Virus record (IMG/VR): IMGVR_UViG_3300040808_003240
Location: 1 to 20,434 of that record
DNA length: 20,434 nt
Source: a virus
Reading direction: 5' to 3' (one strand)
A program made the translations under genes and the position numbers. Below, piece by piece: positions 17,701 through 20,434 of this stretch (position 1 is the first letter of the stretch; each line of letters starts with the position of its first letter). The notes beneath the pieces were generated by a model. The model searched no databases and had not been told where the DNA came from. It saw nothing but the letters and a program-made list of their open reading frames with translations.

Positions 17701-20434
17701 TTTGGTAGATGAAGAACCTAAGCAGGAAGTCGAAGGATGGACATTAAGTGTTGATACTGACACTGACTTACGTTATATAAACACGGAAACATATTTAACA
17801 GGCGACAAAGTTCTAGTCAAAAATGATGCAAGAGCAGAAAATAGATGGACAATCAATACATTCAATAGTAATAGAGAGTTTGATCTAACAAAAGTCCAAT
17901 CATACAATACTAAAAACTATTGGACCTACAAAAATTATTATGCTCCTGGATATGACGAAAATATAGTTACAAATTACACAGTAGAAAACGAAGCGTCTAT
18001 GAGATCAACATCTTATGTAATAGGAGATGTGATTAAAGTTAAATCGAGTTATGATGGAAAGTTTAGAATTTACTTAAAGACGTATAATGATTTCCAGTCA
18101 ATTGCAATCGAACAAGGTACATTTGAATTAAGTTCTGCGATATACGATTTTGAAAACAATGCAATAGGATACGGTGGTGATGCTTATGCGTTTAATGTTT
18201 TTGACAAAGAAGCAACTACTGAACTTAGGAACATATTTTTAGGCTTACAAAAAGATATTTTCATTGATGATGACAGACTGCTGTTTGTTGACTTATTTTT
18301 CCTAATGGTTGAAATAGCTAATCAACAAATTAAGTCAAATGATTGGACGTTTAAATCCTCGTTTATCAAATTGATTGCAACACATTCACAATTCGACCAA
18401 CCGCCAGAATTCAAATTCAACACAACTGATTCTGTAGAAGATTTTTTGAATGAAGTCTTACCTTTCAAAACAAAGATCAGAGAAAATGTTGCAAAATATA
18501 ACAATCTAATCACATTCGAAGGTGATGTCACTGATTTTGACAATCCTACATATTATGACAAGGATCAAAAACAGTATGTAAATCCTCAAATGTTCAATGA
18601 TGACAGTTCTTATTTTAACGTCTATAACAAATATCCTCACAAATTTTACAGTGAAAATTACAAATTTTATGTAGAATCTATAGACATAGGAACACCTGGA
18701 TCAGGATACACTGTGGCACCAGAAGTGTTAATTACTGGAGGAGGTGGATCTGGAGCCAAAGCAACAGCATTTATTTCCAATGGATCTATATCTAAAATCA
18801 CAATGACAGCATCAGGCAGTGGATACATCACAACACCTACAGTGACAATTAACGGCGGCGGAGGTACTGTAACACAGACAGCAGTGTGTTCTGCTAGATT
18901 AAACAATGATAAAGTCAGAACATTTGACAACATAGTTAAATTTGATCGGGTCAATTCTAACAAACAAATTACAAACGCCACAATAGTTGAATGGGAACCT
19001 TTCACCAAATACACAGTTGGCAAAAATATTAGATATGTGAACAAAATTTATAGGGTGATAGAAGAATTCACATCTGGAAGAACATTCGAAGACTATATTA
19101 GACTGGCAGACTCGTCTTCAGTGCTTCCATCTGCCAACGATGTCATAACAGAATGGACTGCCACAGATAGAATTCACGCTTATTATCAACCAACAACCGG
19201 AATGCCTGGACTGTTAGGTGATGGATCCACGGCTGTTAATGTATATTCTCAGTTAATGACAGGATTGGAATATGCTGGAACACGATTACAATCACTCAAA
19301 TTTGAGGAAGGTGATGGTTATGATGTGGACAGTTATGATATGACCAACTACGATTCGCAGGAAAGCCAGATAGTTGATCCTGAGCAACTGCTAAATCTTG
19401 ATCAAATAGTAGATTCCAAAACATTTACCACCACACTGGGCACAAAAGCGGAAGACATCAACATAGTAGGTGACGCATTTTTGTCAGAATATTCTGCACA
19501 GGCTCCTGAAGAAGTGCTTCCAGGCGGTGTCTACGACACAATGGATATGAAAATTTACACACAGCCTTCAAATGGTAGTGGAATAATCAATACAACCAAA
19601 TATCAAGGTGACGGTTCTACCACAACATTTGCTGTACAAGGGCAGGTTATCAATAATAGTTCGATCAGAGTGTTTAAAAATAATCAATATCAAAGCAGTG
19701 GTGGCACACATTACAGTTTTGACCACACAGCAAAAACAATTACTTTTAATACAGCACCACAAAGCGGCGACATAATTGTCATACAGGCTTTTGACTTTGG
19801 AGTTGACTCGTTGATTTCGGAATATGAGTTTGATGGTGATGGATCAACAACATCTTTCACAGTGCCGTTGAGCAGAGATTTGGTCAAACAAACCTACGTG
19901 AGTGTTGATGGAATAAAAACTTCGATAACTGTGACGTCTGTGGGAGATTCGGCTTCGACGAGATTTACATTTTCTTCTGCGCCAGCCGACAACAGCAAAA
20001 TATTTGTGTATGTATTCAACAAAGACACTTCTACAAAAGCATATGCCGAAATGACAACAACAGAATACACAGTTTCGACAACTAATCCAATTGTTGCGTT
20101 GACATCTGTGCCTGGAGTGCTTGGACCACATCATCACAAAGTTTTGGTTGAAGGTACAAGCGGAACTGATTCGACAAATAGATATAAATTGTCACCACCA
20201 CAGATAGCATATTACACGGGTGACGGAACATCAGTGGATTTTGCTATTCCTAATTCTCCGGAAAGCAGATATCTTGCAAGTAATTCGAATGTTGAAGTGT
20301 GGAAAAACGGAATAGTACAAACGGTTGCTACACACTACACAGTGATCAATGATTCAAGTTCGGTTGCATCTGTGAGATTTGGAACAACACCAGCAGAAGG
20401 TGACACCATTGCAGTCATACTCAAAGAAGGACAC
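8792..20434 (+). CDS. Giant modular baseplate/tail structural protein (at least 3881 aa, partial)
   Basis: The ATG at 8792 lies inside the gp6 stop (TAATG). I read its frame to base 20434 without finding a stop, giving 3881 codons and a protein that continues past the window. No signal peptide or membrane segment is visible. The N-terminus (MSSSTRSTSKLLPQIFQTDT) leads to NHEKLWNEDFYSYAPPIDAD and then to a chain of beta-rich modules, each listed separately: a cupredoxin-like segment, CBM5/12-like modules, an FG-GAP propeller, a Gly-rich tandem repeat and GDGST modules. Between them are stretches I recall from very large proteins found after gp6 in marine T4-like phages, such as RPHTAPWEMFGFSIKPSWW (about 1108-1126) and YGIGNRPRQTVYKDR (about 2926-2940). 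Position and coupling to gp6 match T4 gene 7 (gp7, 1032 aa), so a wedge role with added host-contact modules is plausible but unproven. A long fibre-type protein is the alternative. Confidence 0.85.
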   Translation, partial: MSSSTRSTSKLLPQIFQTDTNKKFLSATLDQLVEPSALVKLSSFIGKRHKPTYRSKDNYVAELTAERQNYQLEPAVSYASDGGNTDFIAPYIDVVNEIDAQGGQKKNHEKLWNEDFYSYAPPIDADKFVNYRQYYWLKDGPSSVTTLPGSPGCEITINVTNNKLSAWKFNNKTTDNPDIVVYKGNTYNFVIDSPGFNFYIKTQYGTGTGDQFDDSYVTNNGTDKGTVTLKVPASDSSTTNETVIFYQCEHHQDMQGRLIVKDLNIEKFDPAENIVGVNKFVDSTGLEYTTGMKLRFTNDVTATYSSKKMYCEMVGTGIRLVDINDLNVFESYGVDTGEVFDEKGIVGFDTVGFDNSEGVSVNKDYWTIGKSAINKNAWSRANRWFHIDVINKSNEKNPLSPTQTTEALRAKRPIIEFDPDLQLFNHGTKFKKVTYIDTLVTDALSKVQGTTGFRVDQTSLKANDTVVFINDPEQRNKIFTVHFDALPNGTQVIHLDDDSTTVEENTSIVATDGESFKGKTYHYTNGTWKLSQAKTGVQQKPLFDIVNGNGVSLSDSTVFNSTNFTGSTLFEIATSTQGTPDTEYGTNVIYKRFGLLTDLQVNEKFNSEVFNYINSLGNLVKDPVRKYFLKVNSDSSYVLKNNFAKTKISNQQYKIENYESTDQQTKFEIRSWNDVTALTDLDVKVSVNGVKTTKYTLQNQNQSRFVVFTDKQTEGSLISIKTFSPTATSSNFGFWDVPISTTSNPYNKNFTNFTFGDIIQHYVTGIENHPDAVGSSQGENNSRNIDNTFYYGTQIVQHSGSLPLSSVIIRDDVINITKSLRFASKEYEKFKNSIVTVANRIALNGTVAQQLDDIINEINKNKNSTFAFAKTDMLGYGSDKKVLSYTVNDVNITNYPITSEFGLDSLSQKSVYVYKNDVQLVHGLDYEFTNLEDSSNIIGVVIKSSLAVNDVLEIHEYASTNNNFVPSTPAKLGLAPCYRPRIFEDDTYQTAIDVIEGHDGSITVAYGDFRDNILLEFEKRIFNNIKTKHSADVFDLKQSYNTQEIENLFARDFYTWTGSNGIDYATNSSYDSANEFTYNYSGDVDTIDGSALKGFWRGIYKQLFGTDRPHTAPWEMFGFSIKPSWWDSRYGPAPYTKGNTILWNDVKEGFIAEGDRKGYHKKYERNYITSVIPVTENGKLNSPINSGITTGTASNSSYQSKWEYGDVAPAEAAWYKSSSYRFAEQIALFLAFPNKYSGIMFDTSRIAKSTIGQYIYDNDYRKIISDYVVPNSTSLTAGYINYIVDYVMHLGYDISYVSNRLANLESKLIYKLGGFSNKNNMRAVISSYNPESTNRSVYLPNENLNFLLFKSAPTDYVNYSGVIVEKDSGGYKVSGYNNFDRSFKYYQPRKNNDFVTIIVGGTTPAYYDWKPGGFYNSGSIVKYESSFYRASKNIQSGETFDETNYTVIGRVLPLQGDTRVKKYNKHLQNVSTLPYGTVLANIQEVADFLYGYSQYLESKGFVFDDFSEELQVPVDWDLSVKEFLFWTTQGWQDQAVITLSPASAKIKYIKDFATGDDLVTGSQYYTVLQQDGFPIDKSNLQTSRIDGEFVISTNPNEDGIYNVDIRAIQKEHVVIFDNITSFKDVIFDDTLGVRQDRIKLVGWKTDLWNGDIFAPGYIVDQAKVSEWQTNNDYKKGDVVQHQNLTYVSLTTHNSGEEFDPQKYSLKFSTPERDLLPNFDSKAESFRDFYSLDTDNFDSEQQKYAQHLIGFETRNYFENLGLDELTQYKFYQGMLRDKGTKKPVEKFKSPTQTQTSVNYSFFEEQAFRVGEYGGHRTLDEFEWQLSDKSHRQQRQIYNFTQASQDDTQNIINVGYNDFTKRPMETSYPIFSNYEYSTRYTPEFIFQYPQAGYVQPRHVTASVWDENELLNLNSSNLIEGNTIWMANTSNGDWNIYRVSSINNNIQYYDAHDGIMQFTTETPHGLESNDYVVVKGYENAIDGIYKVTESPDSTDNLYTFSVAFDQTFDSTNQNATIFKLQSIRINDIDDLDTIRPAGDFINGDKVYVDNNYWRSNGRWNIYALDDASYFSVHKNFYNATNNVDNTEFASSIDIADQDGKTMVVGSPGDNVINIYIRNTSNGIFALTRDLSQDYKNSDSTDRFGHSVAVSGDGSKIFVGSPYSNNIIKLTLSSTDLSYNRGKLITGSVSGATGRVLFNDAVNDVMWVKVVSGTFTTEPLDIGDSSSVVTITSVGGTDLENQGAVHYIGKDSNGAYLIDHTQASPNVENNEYFGWSIDTTKTGDFLIVGAPGKTQVNSDSTSNLGRVYIYKLNANGSYVHNQTLTGSDSQEGDSFGFSVSISENGDTLVVGAPTYGRTDTNDSSTELSGRAYVYRKSENGTFTANEILEHGIDEYNSQFGYKIQVSNDGNDLLIGSPNETNVLTNQGLIYYYKLSTQTYAGDGSTTSFTSNFDIDTSHTIGVTQNGNVTTSWSNVGNVITLAVAPSDGDVITVNQYQQSQTISQFVPVINSGFGSNFKLRGNRLVVYAPNDNTDLQTTFDKLSEDGSTKITAVTSFDGGNTNFYDRVSGTGSVYNYNKINTKFIYENKITSNDVGANDKFGYAIDSHNSQLFIGSPYKEVFSTVTDTTLNNAGTLFNFKKTSTESASWQVLSSQPVLTDPSRITKSFIYDNKTDTLVNRLPVLDTAKGKLFGPVEQNISYKTFYDPADYDSWGAEHIGEVWFDLNKFKTVWYEQGDLNYRLLNWNTIHPSATVEFKEWVESEYTPTDYNALADTNEGVAQNITGTAETVSFVTKQIFDDNKQQFVNRYFYWVTNPTVLPSSTYRTVTCLQMANSVKNPRSFDEKFAGLVREDALLISLNSDEIGSSTSYKIEQTVENAVQQHSEYALIPKGDRDAEIPSQILGKMMDSLIGTDALGRSVPDLDVPYAMRYGIGNRPRQTVYKDRIQALKTVIQSINEFLETKPFASLKNLQYWNLVDEEPKQEVEGWTLSVDTDTDLRYINTETYLTGDKVLVKNDARAENRWTINTFNSNREFDLTKVQSYNTKNYWTYKNYYAPGYDENIVTNYTVENEASMRSTSYVIGDVIKVKSSYDGKFRIYLKTYNDFQSIAIEQGTFELSSAIYDFENNAIGYGGDAYAFNVFDKEATTELRNIFLGLQKDIFIDDDRLLFVDLFFLMVEIANQQIKSNDWTFKSSFIKLIATHSQFDQPPEFKFNTTDSVEDFLNEVLPFKTKIRENVAKYNNLITFEGDVTDFDNPTYYDKDQKQYVNPQMFNDDSSYFNVYNKYPHKFYSENYKFYVESIDIGTPGSGYTVAPEVLITGGGGSGAKATAFISNGSISKITMTASGSGYITTPTVTINGGGGTVTQTAVCSARLNNDKVRTFDNIVKFDRVNSNKQITNATIVEWEPFTKYTVGKNIRYVNKIYRVIEEFTSGRTFEDYIRLADSSSVLPSANDVITEWTATDRIHAYYQPTTGMPGLLGDGSTAVNVYSQLMTGLEYAGTRLQSLKFEEGDGYDVDSYDMTNYDSQESQIVDPEQLLNLDQIVDSKTFTTTLGTKAEDINIVGDAFLSEYSAQAPEEVLPGGVYDTMDMKIYTQPSNGSGIINTTKYQGDGSTTTFAVQGQVINNSSIRVFKNNQYQSSGGTHYSFDHTAKTITFNTAPQSGDIIVIQAFDFGVDSLISEYEFDGDGSTTSFTVPLSRDLVKQTYVSVDGIKTSITVTSVGDSASTRFTFSSAPADNSKIFVYVFNKDTSTKAYAEMTTTEYTVSTTNPIVALTSVPGVLGPHHHKVLVEGTSGTDSTNRYKLSPPQIAYYTGDGTSVDFAIPNSPESRYLASNSNVEVWKNGIVQTVATHYTVINDSSSVASVRFGTTPAEGDTIAVILKEGH
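9284..9580 (+). other. Cupredoxin/plastocyanin-like module in the giant protein
   Basis: Residues about 165-263 read like a short cupredoxin-type beta sandwich: VVYKGNTYNFVIDSPGFNFY, then GTVTLKVP, then IFYQCEHHQDMQGRLIVKD. The last strand carries Cys248, His250/His251 and Met254, in the place of the C..H...M copper ligands of plastocyanin-type proteins. The first expected His, usually in the strand after DSPG, is not present, so a complete copper site is doubtful. Similar 'GHP..F ... YC..H.GM.G' segments occur, as I recall, in marine phage structural proteins. Confidence 0.55.
12113..12244 (+). other. Conserved Trp/Pro-rich box of the giant protein
   Basis: Residues about 1108-1151 contain RPHTAPWEMFGFSIKPSWW, then YGPAPYTKGNTILWNDVKEG. 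The dense Trp, Pro, Gly and Tyr content in an otherwise Asn/Ser/Thr-rich protein marks a conserved structural core. I recall very similar boxes in giant proteins of T4-like marine phages, which makes it a useful family marker. Its function is unknown. Confidence 0.5.
13016..13141 (+). other. CBM5/12-like module 1
   Basis: From Trp1409 the pattern is W-K-P-G-G-F-Y-N-S-G-S-I-V-K-Y, then SFYRAS and finally GETFDETNYTVIG. This fits the chitin-binding-type fold of CBM5/12 ('W....Y..G..V.y.g..Y.a......P......W'), although the last aromatic residue is Tyr. Binding of a sugar is inferred. Confidence 0.5.
13790..13900 (+). other. CBM5/12-like module 2
   Basis: Trp1667 begins W-Q-T-N-N-D-Y-K-K-G-D-V-V-Q-H, followed by LTYVSLTTHNSGEEFDPQKY. 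The Y-K-K-G-D-V-V core is the clearest CBM5/12-type match of the set, and the spacing equals that of module 1. Confidence 0.55.
14642..14800 (+). other. PHGL-type beta module
   Basis: Residues about 1951-2000 contain MQFTTETPHGLESNDYVVVK then DGIYKVTE. The 'T...PHGL..gD.V.V.g....dG.Y.Vt' pattern recurs, as I recall, in phage tail and virion proteins as a small beta domain. The role is unknown. Confidence 0.4.
15300..15480 (+). other. SGATG-type module inserted between propeller blades 2 and 3
   Basis: The stretch contains GKLITGSVSGATGRVLFND, then WVKVVSGTFTTEPLDIGDSS. This 'G.tSGAtG.V ... sGtF..ge.i' arrangement is a small beta module I recall from marine phage virion proteins. It accounts for much of the extra length between the second and third blades. 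Confidence 0.45.
16091..16266 (+). repeat. GDGST module A, inserted between propeller blades 5 and 6
   Basis: TYAGDGSTTSFTSNFDID, then GVTQNGNVTTSW and ITLAVAPSDGDVITVNQY. The frame 'GDGSTT.F ... V..nG ... i.....P..GD.I.V' is shared with modules B, C and D near the right end. This plan resembles small N-terminal beta domains of phage tail fibres such as T7 gp17. Confidence 0.7.
18002..18081 (+). other. Possible CBM5/12-like module 4 (degenerate)
   Basis: TSYVIGDVIKVKSSYDGKFRIYL has the Y..GD.I...S....G.fr.Y order of the other CBM5/12-like modules but lacks the leading Trp. The assignment is weak. Confidence 0.25.
18671..18901 (+). repeat. Tandem Gly-rich GSGY repeat (two units)
   Basis: Two adjacent units of about 37-39 residues share one plan: I.....GSGY...P.V.I.GGGG...... 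A. Unit 1 has IDIGTPGSGYTVAPEVLITG, then GGGSGAKATAFISNG; unit 2 has ITMTASGSGYITTPTVTING, then GGGTVTQTAVCSA. This repeat type is, as I recall, common in marine phage structural proteins and probably makes a regular beta structure. Confidence 0.75.
18992..19096 (+). other. CBM5/12-like module 3
   Basis: Trp3401 begins W-E-P-F-T-K-Y-T-V-G-K-N-I-R-Y, then KIYRVIEEFTSGRTFEDY. The W, Y, G and second Y positions match modules 1 and 2, and all three end with a 'SG..F....Y'-type segment. Confidence 0.5.
19598..19800 (+). repeat. GDGST module B
   Basis: TKYQGDGSTTTFAVQGQVIN, then IRVFKNNQYQ and ITFNTAPQSGDIIVIQAFDF. It follows the same frame as module A, with an added HYSF strand. It is the first of three modules set close together at the right end of the window. 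Confidence 0.75.
19820..20020 (+). repeat. GDGST module C
   Basis: EYEFDGDGSTTSFTVPLSRD, then YVSVDGIKTSITVTSVG and FTFSSAPADNSKIFVYVFNK. It is the copy most like module A in its opening motif (GDGSTTSFT) and follows module B almost directly, so a local duplication is likely. Confidence 0.75.
20201..20434 (+). repeat. GDGST module D (runs to the window edge)
   Basis: IAYYTGDGTSVDFAIPNSPE, then VEVWKNGIVQTVATHYTV and VRFGTTPAEGDTIAVILKEG. It has the same frame as modules A-C with a slightly changed opening (GDGTSVDF). The series may continue beyond the window. Confidence 0.7.

Noticed and set aside
18667-19044. Minus-strand frame of 125 codons opposite the Gly-rich repeat, and other minus-strand frames across the window
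   Set aside because: All lie opposite well-supported + strand genes. Their length follows from the composition of the coding strand (Gly/Pro-rich repeats), and none shows a domain or a start signal.
20181-20195. Second late promoter (TATAAATT) near the right edge
   Set aside because: It differs from TATAAATA in the last base and lies inside the coding region; such A+T-rich octamers are expected by chance here.

Overview
The window is an almost gap-free block of late structural genes, all on the + strand, from a T4-like contractile-tailed bacteriophage (myovirus). The order is gp53-like wedge protein (end only), a hub-like protein, gp5-like spike, PAAR tip, gp25, gp6, then a giant open frame that runs off the right edge. 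This matches the T4 order 53-5-5.4-6-7, with gene 25 and an 889-codon protein added. The A+T-rich DNA, the spike without a lysozyme domain and the very large protein after gp6 suggest a marine T4-like phage of the cyanophage/pelagiphage kind. The host assignment is inference from gene content.

Region 1 (1-5264) is the central hub, spike and inner wedge. It holds the C-terminus of a gp53/LysM-like wedge protein, an 889-aa hub candidate, a gp5-type OB-fold/beta-helix spike, a 100-aa PAAR tip with His/Cys metal-ligand candidates, and the sheath-initiator-type wedge protein gp25. Region 2 (5265-5303) is the longest non-coding gap, 39 bases. It contains an exact T4 late-promoter octamer, TATAAATA, placed so close to the gp6 start that a transcript from it would have almost no leader. 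Region 3 (5304-8792) is gp6, enlarged to 1162 aa against about 660 in T4, with a long insert that carries an EF-hand-like calcium loop. Region 4 (8792-20434) is a single open frame of at least 3881 codons with no stop inside the window. It starts inside the gp6 stop codon.

The giant protein is the most interesting object here. Its visible part is a mosaic of adhesion-type and structural modules: a cupredoxin-like segment near the N-terminus, three clear and one doubtful CBM5/12-like carbohydrate-binding-type modules, a seven-blade FG-GAP (integrin-alpha-type) beta-propeller with two inserted modules, a tandem Gly-rich GSGY repeat pair, and at least four copies of a GDGST-type beta module. It occupies the position of T4 gene 7. 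It may be a wedge or peripheral baseplate component that also contacts the host surface, but that function is inferred.

Three junctions use TAATG stop/start overlaps (2915-2919, 4522-4526, 8790-8794), which suggests translational coupling and stoichiometric assembly of hub, spike, tip, wedge and giant protein. There are no tRNA genes, mobile elements, CRISPR arrays or minus-strand genes that I can support, and no gene-free stretch over 39 bases.
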